From NCBI GenBank assembly GCA_029204225.1, contig CM055107.1, positions 28,545,410-28,609,409 of the forward strand: 64,000 nt of DNA, written 5' to 3'. Made by a program: the position numbers and the translations under genes. Source of the stretch: Diphasiastrum complanatum (lineage: Eukaryota > Streptophyta > Lycopodiopsida > Lycopodiales > Lycopodiaceae). Shown piece by piece: positions 1-10,827 of this stretch (position 1 is the first letter of the stretch; every line of letters starts with the position of its first letter). The notes under the pieces were generated by a model. It had not been told where the DNA came from and did not search any database. It worked only from the letters and a program-made list of their open reading frames with translations.

Positions 1-1
1 G

Positions 2-313
2 TTGAGCTCCTTCCTCGAGTATCCAGATGCTAGATGTGTGGGTCTTCTTTTGAGAGAGATGTATATTTTACGAGCTTCACTTCTACCTACGCTCTCAGAT
101 ATGGATTCCAGTCAGGCTCACATTACTCAGTTCTTCCAGAAGCGAGACAGAGTGGATATTTCGGTTGCGGATTTTGACGTCCCCGTCCGAAGATCGAAGA
201 CACAGAGAGTTTCGGCTCGATCCAGTGCTACTAGATCTTCATACGCCTCCCACCAGCCTACATCACGACCCACTACTACCATCACTCATTACTTTCGGCT
301 TGCTCGTAGCTAG
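2..313 (+). pseudogene. LINE ORF2 C-terminal fragment
   Basis: An open frame of 103 codons entering from the left edge. It carries the conserved RCVxLLxREM segment of this LINE family and then a basic Ser/Thr/Arg tail. The catalytic domains lie outside the window, so intactness cannot be judged. Confidence 0.65.
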
Positions 314-501
314 TTTCCTCCGCGGAGCAGGTGGTTAAGCTCTTGCTTTGTACCCTCACCAGCTGGTGGTCAAGCTTGGATACTTTTTCTCTTAGAGACA
401 GAGAGATCGATATTTTAGTTTTAGTTTTACTGTCTTTTCATTGGTAAATAAGTCCTTATGCGGACAATGCTTCTCACATTTTGTACTCTCTTTTGTCTTA
501 T

Positions 502-515
502 GTGCCCCTGGGCAC
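502..515 (+). other. LINE 3' hairpin (copy 1)
   Basis: GTGCCC and GGGCAC form a perfect 6-bp stem around CT, 35 bp before the (TC)n tail. The same position in two other copies has a different but still paired sequence. Confidence 0.6.
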
Positions 516-547
516 CAAAAGACGTTAATAATAATAATTCTAATTCT

Positions 548-550
<3 letters not shown>

Positions 551-638
<88 letters not shown>
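551..638 (+). repeat. (TC)44 microsatellite, LINE tail
   Basis: A pure dinucleotide run of 88 bp immediately after the LINE 3' box. Its placement at the end of the LINE matches the other two copies. Confidence 0.95.
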
Positions 639-642
<4 letters not shown>

Positions 643-1896
643 TTGTATGCAATTTTTTCCAAAAAAAGACCTTCAGTAAATTTAAATTTAAACAAAAAAA
701 CTGCGAATCACGGCCCCCCAGCGATTTGGGTGTCACAATTTGGTTCACTGTCCGAATTGCAGACAGCGAATCGCTGCTGCAGCTATGCTCTATATATCTT
801 TTCGGTACATCTTTTCAATCTATGTTACTATACTGACATGGCGTTCCTCTTCACATTCCCATTTTCTCAAGGGCGTGTCATTCTCATTCCCCATTTCACT
901 ATGGTGAGAACCTGACTTCCCTGAATGATCGTGAGTCCATGTATTCGCTGAACTCTGGCCAAGGGCAATAATGCATTAAAATGAGTGCACAAGGGCATTC
1001 TGGCCCCAACCATCCTTTGTTGTTTTGACTTGCCATTTCTTCTCCCTAACCCGCTCCATTTAGATCTCGTTGGCTGCTTGGTCACACCACTTGAATGAAA
1101 ATGGTAAAACTCTAGGATAAAACATACATCTTTCAAATTTATAACTAAGACTGATGGATTTGTAAGAGAAAAATTAACAAACTTTGAAAAGGTTCAACAT
1201 ATTTTGATTTCAACTTGTCCTGTAATACTTGATCATTTCTTTACAGGTATTGGTTGCAACTATCGTTGGAGCTCATTCAAGAGCTGCATCCCAACATGCA
1301 GCTGTGTTTCCCTCTGCTTTTTCTTTCTTATTAGGTTTTGATCCATTTCCTCCATTTCATTGAGTAAGACAATCTAATGTGAAAATGAGCCTTGTGTGAC
1401 CATCAATTTAGGAATCATCTAGTAACTACTAACCCTATGCATATGAATCACAAGAGCATGCTTCATGACCAAGCGACTATAATAAGGAACAAGGTGAAGA
1501 AGGCTCCATGAAATACATTTATGCAATGGGATTTCCTAGTGTTCAGCAGAAATTCCAGTGGTTATTGATAACTTATTGGAAATGAGTAACTTTGTGCGAA
1601 ACTGATTAGTGAGACAAAACATATGTTGGAATATCTACAACAAGAAAACTTTGAGATTTAGGTGCCAAAAACAATGCTCGAGTTTCTACAGCAAGAGTCC
1701 GAGTATCAGAAACACGGATTGCAGTTAGGAGAGACAATCACCATCAAAAATGCCCAAAACATCATGCCAAAACTTTACCTGAATAACTTACGTAAAGCTG
1801 ATAGCATTTCATTATAAGGAAAGCATAAAGCAGCCTAAATTTTGGTTAACTTTTCTATTTTAGGTACTAAGTTTCTTATTAGATAGAATTTCATAC
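639..1896. other. Intron sequence, no gene seen
   Basis: Both strands were read; short open frames lack splice context or similarity. Presumed intron of the CEP131-like gene. Confidence 0.5.
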
Positions 1897-2040
1897 CTTT
1901 CAACAACCTCTTTTTGAAAACAAGCTAGGAGCTCTTGGGCATACTGCTTATCCTCACGGCGAGTTGCTTCTGCCCGATCCAGTTGAATTTGAAGATTGTT
2001 TGTGATCCTTATCCTTTGTTGCAATGCCTGCTGCTCATAT
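1897..2040 (-). CDS. CEP131: CEP131-like coiled-coil exon (last in window)
   Basis: The acceptor is GGTATACCAG and the donor GAAAG|GTATGA; 144 nt. The protein includes YEQQALQQRIRITNNLQIQL and ELLACFQKEVVER, equivalent to the animal segment with EQ-ALQQQR and a following FEK. It ends in phase 2. No convincing further exon appears between 1896 and 639, so the remaining C-terminal coil is expected beyond the left edge. Confidence 0.82.
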
Positions 2041-2359
2041 CTGGTATACCATACAAAAATAAGAAGACACGTTCTCAAGTAGCTTCAAAAGCTTCAAAAC
2101 ATATCAGCAAGGAGCTTTTGTTCAAAGACATTTCAGATCAGCCATTCACAACGATCAGTGGCATGTTCCTTCAGCTATTGAATTTAGCAGATGGTATGCA
2201 GTTCAACTGATATGCTTCATTGTAGAATTTTAAAAATTGAAGTTTCATATATTAGTTTCTCATTTATGAGAATTCCAGATGTTGAAAATGAGACCTCTGC
2301 ATTGTACCAAGAGCACTAAAATTTTCCCTACAAGATAAACAGTGCAGTTTTTTTATTAC

Positions 2360-2427
2360 TTATCAGCCATTTCATTCATCCGAGCATGAGCTGAAAGGCG
2401 CTCCTTGTCCAAAAGGTCATCCCTTTC
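2360..2427 (-). CDS. CEP131: CEP131-like coiled-coil exon
   Basis: A 68-nt exon with acceptor TTTTGTCAG and donor AA|GTAATA. It reads ERDDLLDKERLSAHARMNEM and then ADK, all charged coiled coil. It ends in phase 2; AA plus A of the next exon restores a Lys codon. The upstream intron is 1.1 kb and the downstream intron 318 bp. Confidence 0.82.
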
Positions 2428-3534
2428 CTGACAAAATGAAACACATGGACTTACTTCCCCCTTTTCCTTCGTATTATAATTGAGATGTGCTTTTGATAAC
2501 CATTATTTCAGTCCCATGATACTTTTGGAACATTGGAATGGGCCCATGTAACATGTGAAATGATGTGATCTAGTGTAGCAGATTTATATAGACCACAAGT
2601 GGCAAAGTAGGAAAGTCAAGAGTACAGAAGATTAGACTTGGACAAGCTTGTTCTCTATTCTACATCTTCTGCGACCAGCGGATAGTACGTGGAGAAATAT
2701 TATTTTGTAGAGGACCACAGCATACCAGGCTATTACAACTGCTATTCATCAAGGTGTGGTTTCCAAGAACATTAAAGAAGCAACATACATGAGCTAACTT
2801 CCCCACGTATACCAAACAAATGGAGCAGACATACGTCTGGAAGTAGTCATTATACACAATAAACATGAAGCTGCAACCAGTAAAATGGATGTTGACATCC
2901 CCAAATCTCTCACGCTATTAAGAATCTTCTATTTTCTTATTATTACACAGATCTTGAAAATTTTGACTTTCGTTTCAGCATTTGCATCTTGTCTTTACAA
3001 AAAAAACTTGAAATGAGCTTGAAACCTCTTCACAGATTCTCAGGTTGACATGTAACTCAGTGTGAATGAAATAGGTGTTGATATACTTCCACGAATTTAA
3101 ATGCTCTCCAGCAAAACAAAAATAAGGTACTGGGATACACATGGATCTCCCCATTGTGGGATTGTACGGCTCAGCCTACTACGGACGTACAGGGAATGGA
3201 TGAATTATCTATTTTTATGGCTCATTCCTAAAGTCTTATGATTTTTCTCTATACCTGAACGCATCTCTTTGAAAACTAGAACCTCCAGAATACAATTCAA
3301 ATTTTCAAAATTTTAAGATATAAAAATTAATACGAACTAAAAAAAGTAATTCTATGGAACGTGTTCCAAAAAGTCGTTCTAGACTCGTTGCATCTCAGAA
3401 CGAGCAACTATAATATAGATCATGGACGTTGGCAATTCAGATTCTAATGTGAGTCATTTGTGTTACTGTATTTGCTTATGTAGACAATTTTTTTCTACTA
3501 GTAGACACGAACTTATCATGGGTAGAGTTTGTAC

Positions 3535-3657
3535 CTTCAATAACTGCTCACGAAGTTTATGAATCTCTTTGCAATGTTGTGTGCTCTGTGCTTGGAGCTG
3601 CTGAAGGATTTCATCTTTGTGTAGAGCTTTCAATTTTTGCAATTCTCGCTTTTGATA
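3535..3657 (-). CDS. CEP131: CEP131-like coiled-coil exon
   Basis: The acceptor is ATCTCCTTAG and the donor AAG|GTACAA; 41 codons, phase 0 at both ends. The protein reads YQKRELQKLKALHKDEILQQ and ends IHKLREQLLK. Directly after the GLEP block, animal CEP131 has a matching RHKQE-LKSLHEAELL run, so order and spacing are conserved. Confidence 0.85.
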
Positions 3658-4184
3658 CTAAGGAGATTAAGCATGTATTAGCTAAACTCATGTGCTCTGA
3701 AAATCAAATTGGTCGTTTAGCAGACAAAAAAAACGCACTCTTAAATTAATTGTGTGATCTATTTTTCATGTATGTGGCTGGAATCATGAAAAACGTGCAG
3801 AAAAATGGTTCTAGAATCCTATGGTCACTAAAGATGCAGAGTTAGGGTGTTCAGTGCACAAAAGATACGTAGCTTCTTCTTCACATACAAGAAAAGGTTT
3901 ATACAACTACTATGCTAAAACTCTTGGGCAATCATTGATTTGTAAGGCGTTTTGGTATATGTACATAAGGCAGTACAAATCAAAGCCATTAAAGACAACT
4001 TCATCTTGAAAAGAAACATGGAGTGGGTCAAACTGCCTATTGCGATGAATTCCAATTAGATAGATAAGACTAATGCTTTAATTTGGTATTCCTATTTAAC
4101 TTGGGCATGAATTATGTGATTGACCATAGTAGCTGATAACCTTTCTCTATCTTATCCAGGGAGAAGATTTATCCGAGGATATAC

Positions 4185-4307
4185 ATCATGAATGGACTCA
4201 ATGTGTGGCTCAAGTCCAATGATAGTGGTCTCTTTGATCTCTTTTGTCTTTTTTTCCATCCAAGCTTCACGCTTTGATTTCTCTCCTGCACTCCAAGCCT
4301 CCTTTTG
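4185..4307 (-). CDS. CEP131: CEP131-like exon with the GLEP block
   Basis: The acceptor is TTTGTTGCAG and the donor GAT|GTATAT; 41 codons in phase 0. It holds the most diagnostic stretch in the gene: KREAWMEKKTKEIKETT followed by IIGLEPHIESIHD. Animal CEP131 has a near-identical pattern (a K-I-K-E run, then GLEPEIQ). This exon is the main basis for the family call. Confidence 0.88.
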
Positions 4308-4492
4308 CTGCAACAAATTCAATCATTACTATCATGATCTACCAATGAAAATCTAACCTGTATGCTCTAGTAGCTACGACAAGAAAAATGACTTCCAACA
4401 TCTCATAAGTTATAACAGGACCCACTTTATAATTGCTTGCTTTAAACAATAGAAAGGTAGAAGGCTCAAATTGGCAAATATGATATTCAGCT

Positions 4493-4733
4493 TGATCATA
4501 AGGCCAACCAAAAAGCTGAGAACTTGAAGTACAAGAGAGTAGCTTTTCCCACAAAATTCATAGCCAGACACTTCCATCTCATGTTGTGATGAAGTAAGAT
4601 CCAATGAATATGAATCTCTGCTATGTCATAAGGCCAATTAAAAATCAAGGAACTTCAAGTACAAGAGAGTAGCTTTTCCCACAAAATTTTTAACCCAACA
4701 CTTCCGTCTCATGTTGTGATGAAGATCGATCCA
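4493..4733. repeat. Tandem duplication of about 120 bp in an intron
   Basis: Two copies in direct orientation share blocks such as GTACAAGAGAGTAGCTTTTC and CTCATGTTGTGATGAAG, starting near 4493 and 4614. They differ by scattered substitutions and small indels. Confidence 0.75.
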
Positions 4734-4973
4734 ACAACAAAGACTTATGCTTATTGCAATGTCAAGCCCCATGTCTTACTTAGTGAACTACCAAACAAAA
4801 AAGTCTGTTGAATTGCATTGATTTGTAGTTCATTGTCTTGGACATGAATTAGTGAGTCAGACAGTTAAGTTCACATATATATTCGTTGCACTTGATGCAA
4901 CTTCTTTAAGAGTAACATTTGATGTGCCAACAAATTCAGTAAATTGATGTGCCTTTAATAGGCAAATCATTAC

Positions 4974-5010
4974 CTGCTTCATAGCGCCTTTGCACCTCTT
5001 TCAAATTCTT
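4974..5010 (-). CDS. CEP131: probable small CEP131-like exon 5
   Basis: The acceptor is GGTAG and the donor CAG|GTAATG. In phase 0 after exon 4 it reads KNLKEVQRRYEA, a natural continuation of the coiled coil. It ends in phase 1, whereas the next clear exon (4307) starts in phase 0, so one further small exon probably lies between 4973 and 4308. It is short enough to be a chance match. Confidence 0.4.
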
Positions 5011-6856
5011 CTACCATTCCTAAGAATTTCACCAATCCATACAATGCATTAAGAATCTATCCAAAGCTAGGAGTCCATGAGAACAGAGCAAATGAGCTCA
5101 ATCTTTGGGGAATAAACTCTGGCATCTGGTACCCCACGATCTACCCTTGTCAACATGTTGTGGAGAAATGGAGAGGAAATAGCCTTCGACAATGTCAGAA
5201 TAAATTTCCATACATAGTGGGTGCACCCTACTACAAACTCTCCAAAAGCATCAACATTTCAAGACATAGTGAGCAATTTCCTATGATCTATGCATTTGCC
5301 TTTCAGAATTCAAAATTGCCTAAACAAATATTCTCAACCTTTTGAGTTGAAAAATCTTCATGATCCAAATGCTTGACACACAAATATGCAATGCAGAAGC
5401 TCTCAATTTGTTCTTTCGGACTTATAGCATGCCTCAACCAGATCAATAACAATGGCTGCTTCTTTTTCACAAAGGTGTTAACCCTTCAATTTCAATACGA
5501 AACCGAAAAAAAAAAAAACAGTACCGATAGAGTCCACTGGGTCACCAAACCATAATTTACCTTTGAGCACTAAAGTATACTCAGTCACAAGAGTATCCAA
5601 TGAGTGAGTCCTTGCAATCAGAACATTTGATTGGCTTGTGGTCATCTGTAAGGTAGACAGTACCATCGTCTACCTAGGAAATCAGGCCAATCAGCTACCC
5701 TAACCAATCAGTATACTTTCATACTTAGCAAACACCCATGATGATGCAATTTTAGATATTTCACAGTGCATATATACACTTCATTGAATGCAATATTTTC
5801 AAACATTTGATAATATCAAAATAGTACTGAGGTGTTACAATTAGTAAAGATTCAAGTTTTCTAACTCAAAATGCAAACGCATATCAACAACTAAAGGAAT
5901 AGAATTCGTCACATAGCACCTAAATATTTATCTTCAAATGGACTACCTTAGTCAATTGTAAAATGTGACTTTTGTGCATTAACATTTCTTGAAGTCCTTT
6001 CATTCCATATCCTACGTCAACTTAGTGACAAATCAAGAGGTTCAGAATGGAGGACAGCTAGCCTGCAGGTCAGAGTATGGTATGCGCAACACTCTGGTTT
6101 CTAATAAGCGGAAATAATAAAATGAAATGCAGAAGATTAATGAATCATCTGACAACAGTGAAATCTAATAGCATGCATGCACACAATCCATGAATCAATT
6201 TAATGAAAGTAGTCTTGAATAGAAACAAGTATACTCGCAAATGTACAATAACCGCAGAAGCACATCCAACGTCAAGATATTGAAGACAAGTTGTAAGCGA
6301 CAATATGTCTGATTCTTGAAATGTGAATGTACAGCAGAAATTGCAAACTAGATTTACAATGGGAACACCAGAGAAACTTAAAATCCGATAGAAGTCATGA
6401 TTACAATACACTATGTTTAATCACAATATCACAATGTCGATGAAGCCAACTTCTGTGAATGCTATTAAGTATACATTTATTCAGATTATATGAAAGCCTT
6501 GACGTTCAGCCACTCCTCTAATTCAGGCATGCTATGCCAGTGATCACTGTCCCAACATACAGCTATAACATCCCATCCATCATGATGGAAATGGTGCAAC
6601 GCAGAATAACTCGTTATTAGTAGGTGTTAGAGAGGTTGGGCTGATACTATGAAATATTTCTTTTTAGACTATATTATGGCTCAAGATATTGGGAGCCCTT
6701 GCGTTTGACGAAGGGCGTAGAGCCAAGATATTGAAGGTGATCCTTGAAAGCCACCAAGTTGATTTCAACTCAAGATCAAGATTTTCAACATGATCGTCGC
6801 TGGAGCCCGGAGGCGCCGTGAAAAACTCTTGACTCGAGATCAACTCAAGATTTGAA
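5011..6856. other. Intron sequence without recognisable content
   Basis: AT-rich sequence with no convincing coding frame, repeat or transposon domain. Part of the 28 kb intron. Confidence 0.45.
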
Positions 6857-7075
6857 GAGGACGCCAAATCATCAAGGTGACTCAAGGTCAGAACCAAGAG
6901 ATTAATACTCCCGTTGTGTTGGCTGCCACAGAGGACACCAAGTCGTCAAGGTACTCAAGGTCAAGATTAAGAGATTAATACTGCTTCTTGAGATAGCTAC
7001 CATGGAGGATGCCAAGATGGCTCAAGTTCAAGCTCAAGAGATTGAATGCTAATCTGGAACTCAAGCTCTAATTTC
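6857..7075. repeat. Three decaying 74-bp tandem units
   Basis: Units start at 6857, 6931 and 7005, exactly 74 bp apart, each opening GAGGAYRCCAAG and containing an ACTCAAGGTCAAG-like and an AAGAGATT block. The third unit is the most diverged. Confidence 0.7.
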
Positions 7076-7215
7076 AAGATTACATGTATTTTTACAGGCA
7101 TCAAGACTGTGCAAAAATCCCATGTACTTCTGCAGGTTTTGAGACTATGCAAACAATGTATGTAAAAATGCAAACTGGTCAGGTTCTGCCCTATGTCTCA
7201 TACCATAGTTGATGA

Positions 7216-7245
7216 GCGTTTCTAGAAACGCGTTTCTGAGAAACA
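7216..7245. promoter_or_regulatory. Palindromic heat-shock-element-like cluster
   Basis: TTTCTAGAAA is followed by GCG and TTTCTGAGAAA, two units resembling the HSE half-site arrangement TTCnnGAA. AGAAACGCGTTTCT (7224-7237) is a perfect palindrome. No gene start is visible nearby, so function is doubtful. Confidence 0.25.
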
Positions 7246-7451
7246 TTCTTTTTCCCCCGGGGGGGTAACTATGGGTATCAAATTCAAGCATTAATTAAGG
7301 GCAGTACATTTATGAGGTTGTTGAATGTTCCAGGTACAATGTGGTCCAGTTTAGGTGCATCAATCCCTGTTAGATTCTGTCAAGGATAAAAATCCAGAAT
7401 GGCTTGTCGCGTTACAGCAGGATTCCAGGGAATAAAGGAATGTGTGCATGG

Positions 7452-7452
<1 letters not shown>

Positions 7453-7505
<53 letters not shown>
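7453..7505 (-). repeat. (CT)n LINE tail (copy 3)
   Basis: A GA run on the plus strand at the 3' end of the minus-strand LINE, preceded in element direction by ATTAATAAAGATCTTTCTTT. Confidence 0.9.
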
Positions 7506-7509
<4 letters not shown>

Positions 7510-7811
7510 AAGATCTTTATTAATGTTCATGAAATACCCTAAGGTACATAGGACTGAAAAATGGTACATGTCAAGTATGCACAGTGGGAGCATGGAAGCT
7601 CTACCACCTAAAAGAAACAAGACTACAAAAAAACATGAATTAGTGATAGACAAGGAGAGTCTATCATCATATAGATGTCTCTCCACCTGTGAAATTATGA
7701 TGTAAAGTATGTTGAGACACTGTCTGAATGAACTGCGTCTCTCTGTCTCCGAGTGGATGGTCGGTGGCGTCTTTGCTGCCGTGAAGCTGTAGACTGTGGC
7801 CTGTAGGCTGG

Positions 7812-8634
7812 CTATCTCTCTAGTCGCCGACATTGTCTCTGCCTTCTATGTATGGAGGCATCCGGAATCTCAGCCTCTCCATCAGAATCAATACTCTCCT
7901 GCCTCTGCCTCCGACGGGATAAACACTCCTGTATGCTCAGCTGTATCAAGGGGGAGGTGTCAGCGTCTAGTCTCGCCATACGCAGGTCCATCATCTCTCG
8001 GATCATCAGCGCAACACATCTGGGGTCCTCATATGATATCAAGGTAGAGAGTGTGAGTGGATGATCCTGAAACAAGCAATAGTATCTCCCTCAGATCTCA
8101 TAGTAGGCTGGGCATCTGAAGAGAAAATGAAACTCATCCTCTACATCGTGTGTATCACACATACTACAAATCCAAGCATCTCTTGGGATGCCACTGTATC
8201 TGCCAGTCTCAATGGCTAGCTGGTGAGAGGAAACCCAAAACTGACCCATCACTATTCGCAGTCTGTGTGAGATACTATCCACTAGATATCCGGGTACAAT
8301 AGGATACCCAGCATGATCTCGGGATAGAAAATGTGTCCGATAAAACTCCGTCTTCACCCCAGACGAGTCCTGCCAAGTGTTCTGAAGATATGCCCTATAC
8401 AAGTGTCCTCGAATATACTGATGCATACCCGCTGGTAGATCCGTAATGTGAATACTCAATGTGGAGAGGAGACGACAAGCCTGGGAATACCACAAAAGGG
8501 AGTGATCTGATGTAGTATATCCTGGTCTGAAACCAGCTTGGCCAATGGCATGCAGTGCTCTAGTATCCATCTCTGTACTGATCTCTGACTGAAGAATAGA
8601 ACCATAGCCCTACTACAGATCTAGCGCCATCTCC
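7812..8634 (-). pseudogene. LINE ORF2 remnant, RT core deleted
   Basis: The frame is open from about 8610 to 7812 apart from one TGA at 8093-8091, where relatives carry an Arg; a CGA to TGA transition would explain it. Features in order: RT finger motif near 8560-8500, deletion junction after TTSDHSL, CX2C...H...C zinc segment at about 8165-8110, then PRCVALMIREMMDLR at about 8040-7990 and a basic tail. It cannot encode an active RT. Confidence 0.7.
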
Positions 8635-8635
8635 A

Positions 8636-8639
<4 letters not shown>

Positions 8640-8679
<40 letters not shown>

Positions 8680-9133
8680 TTAACGTCTTTTCCATGCCAA
8701 AAGGCATATAAGACAGACCAGTACATCAGATAAGATAACAACAAGACGGATCAGTGCCGTCCAAGCAACATAACAAAACAAATCTAACGAACTAAAAGAG
8801 AGTTATATAGCCAAGATTATATGGTGCATAGACCATTTACATGTTCAACTGGACATTTGTTCATTCCTCTATCTCAGACTCTATCTCGGAATTCAGATTC
8901 TCATTAACTATGGGCTTATGATCTACCAGTCTGATAATACCATCACAATTGATAAGCCGTTTGCCGGTTGATAGAGCATCTTGTCTTGCCTTCTTGCGTT
9001 CTTGAATCCTACCTTCTTGAAGTAGCCAATCGAAACTAAGGGGCAAGGGCCTCCCCAAAGATAAAAAGACACCTCTTGTACTCATTTTACATGCTAATAG
9101 AGAGGAGAAAACTCTACCACTTTGGAGATCCAA
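8640..9133 (-). mobile_element. Second minus-strand LINE 3' end
   Basis: In the minus direction: an open frame ending near 8861 (C-terminus with LLQEGRIQERKKARQDALST), a 3' UTR of about 150 bp, a hairpin ATGCC-TTTT-GGCAT at 8707-8694, AAAAGACGTTAATAA, and (CT)n at 8675-8640. The 3' UTR end matches copy 1 closely. Whether the 8861-9133 frame belongs to the same LINE is inference from position. Confidence 0.55.
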
Positions 9134-9452
9134 GCATCCTCATGTGCCAATGTTTCCGTGCTTTTGCTATTGTTTGTTTGCCAATTATTCCCCATTTTGC
9201 ATTGTTCTTGCTTTGTGGTTTTTTAATGGCTTTTCCAATAGTATGTGACTCCCTCACCTCTCTCTCGTTACCCCTTTCACCTCCATCTATGAATGTGTGT
9301 GGTTAGTGTTAGTGAGCTAGAGTTAGTTTGTGTAGAAAAGCAAGTAAGTTAGCAACTAAGTATAGTTACATTCCTATCCTTGTGTTCTAACCCTTTTTGA
9401 CAGGTGGAGGGCTACTCACCATCGACTTGCTACACCCTACAATCGTTTGTGA

Positions 9453-9704
9453 GAGCATAAAGCCCTCAATGTTCGTGTTAGAGGTATTCTGAACTCCCAA
9501 AATGTTGTTGAAGAGGCCGAAATTTTTTTGGAAGAAAATCATCAGCACCATTGCAAAGGTATGGAAACTTCCTGGCGACCTAAGGACCCGGATACTCTTG
9601 TCATCCGCTTCACATCAATGTCTCACCGAACCCTTCAAAAGAAACACACTCTAATCTATGGTGCACAAAGAAGCACACCCCACCTACCACCATTTGACTT
9701 CTGA
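9453..9704 (+). pseudogene. Possible LINE ORF1 / RRM-like fragment
   Basis: 83 codons are open between stops at 9450 and 9702. The peptide reads ALNVRVRGILNSQNVVEEAE and later DPDTLVIRFTSMSHRTLQKK, resembling the RRM-like fold of LINE ORF1 (VRGI...vIvRF...R). No start codon or neighbours support an intact gene. Confidence 0.3.
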
Positions 9705-9869
9705 CCACTAAACAAAACTTAGGAAACTTAGTTAACTTAAACTTTGGCCTTTTTCACATTATTTTAATTACATGGCCCAAAGTCTAGTTTATTTAAAATA
9801 CATTATTTACAAGTGCTCATTGGGTTATGGGCTTACGCTCGCAGGATGCCACAGCCATCACAACTTAGG

Positions 9870-10600
9870 CTAGTACAAACCCCGTGTGTCTTTTTGTCGT
9901 CGGATGAGGTAGCTCGTGACTTCTTCCATAAACTCCAGTTTTTTTTGGCTTTTTGCATCTTTGGAGGGGAAGAAGGACTTATGGATGCCTGTGAGCCAAA
10001 ATTGGTTGATCCATGTTTGGAATTTGTCAGGCCAAGGATGGCCTAATAACGCCGCTCTATAGTACACTCGAGCCACTGGAAGTTGGTCTTCAACTTTTTC
10101 GGATGCCAGGGCTGTGTTAGGATCAAAAAAGATGGGTGGCAAGAAGTTGTCCCATCTAGTGGAGACGCCCATCAAAAACTCTAGGTCGAATTTGGCTTCC
10201 ACGCGGACTATGGGATCAGGGCCCTTGAGATAGTATTTAGATAATTGGATGAGAGCCCTTTTGGCATCTACGTCCGTCCCCATCTATGCTCCGAGTAAAT
10301 CCTTGGCCAGTTGACTGTCCTAATGGTGCTCTGGTCCAAGGGGGTTCCACATTCCGCCCATTTTAATCATCATGGAATAGGGACGAAATGTGGATTGATG
10401 CACAACTGGCGTGGGCTAGTCCCATATGCCCTGATGGCCGCCAGATCTTTTTCGAACGTGCACTGCTGCTACTCAGGTTGTGGCCCCAATGCCAGAAGGC
10501 ATGCCAACTCATTGCCTTTGATGTCTTTGGCTGAGAATGATATCTATCAGCCGCCGCGTGAGAATTCATGTGGATATTGGACGTGTTTGTCTATACAAGT
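9870..10600 (-). pseudogene. Extra downstream ORF of the Tat-like element, C-terminal part
   Basis: Lies 3' of integrase in the sense direction. An open stretch at 10283-9870 (DNFLPPIFFDPNTALASEKV, then VARVYYRAALLGHPW) matches 53575-53228 of the second Tat-like element (DDCLPPMAFDPNTPRASEQI, VARLYFRAAMMGGSW). Upstream, a frame-broken stretch with TSPRQLCINPHFVPIP matches ANPRQFRVDPYYVPMP at 53.7-53.8 kb. Function unknown. Confidence 0.6.
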
Positions 10601-10827
10601 CCACCTGCGTCGTCAAAAAGTCTAACCACAATGTCTTCTCTTGTTGCAGTGTCTGCATCTCCGCTGCCAGACGTTGATGCTCTGTTTCAATGACTAGTAG
10701 TTGGGGGCGAGCTGCTGCTGAACTTCCTGGACCCTTGTGGAGGCGTCCGTCGCTGATTTGAAGAGGTCCTTGATATATCTTTAAACACCATCCTCATGTT
10801 GTTTCAGATTCAGGACCTAATCCTTTT

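Larger units (their letters stand above)
1..638 (+). mobile_element. LINE 3' end with (TC)n tail
   Basis: Residues 1-103 of an open frame (2-313) are the C-terminal end of a LINE ORF2. YPDARCVGLLLREMYILRAS is the counterpart of YEDPRCVALMIREMMDLRMA in the minus-strand LINE at 7.8-8.1 kb. A 3' UTR of about 235 bp follows, then a hairpin (502-515), the box AAAAGACGTTAATAA, and a (TC)44 tract to 638. The element is truncated by the window edge. Confidence 0.75.
7453..8639 (-). mobile_element. Internally deleted LINE with (CT)n tail
   Basis: Read on the minus strand, the element starts with the beginning of an RT domain (GYGSILQSEISTE then HAIGQAGFRPGYTTSDHSL). It then jumps straight to the C-terminal region with a zinc-binding segment (CSMCDTHDVEDEFHFLFRCP), so the catalytic core is missing. 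After the coding part there is a 3' UTR, a hairpin at 7535-7546, ATTAATAA, and a (CT)n run at 7505-7453. A second LINE 3' tail lies immediately upstream at 8640. Confidence 0.75.

Noticed and set aside
441-836. Open frames full of Ser-Leu or Arg-Glu repeats over CT/GA tracts
   Set aside because: They are translations of a dinucleotide microsatellite, not genes.
867-1380. Possible further CEP131 exons on the minus strand
   Set aside because: Short coil-like stretches occur (near 1290-1350), but no acceptor gives the required phase without a stop.
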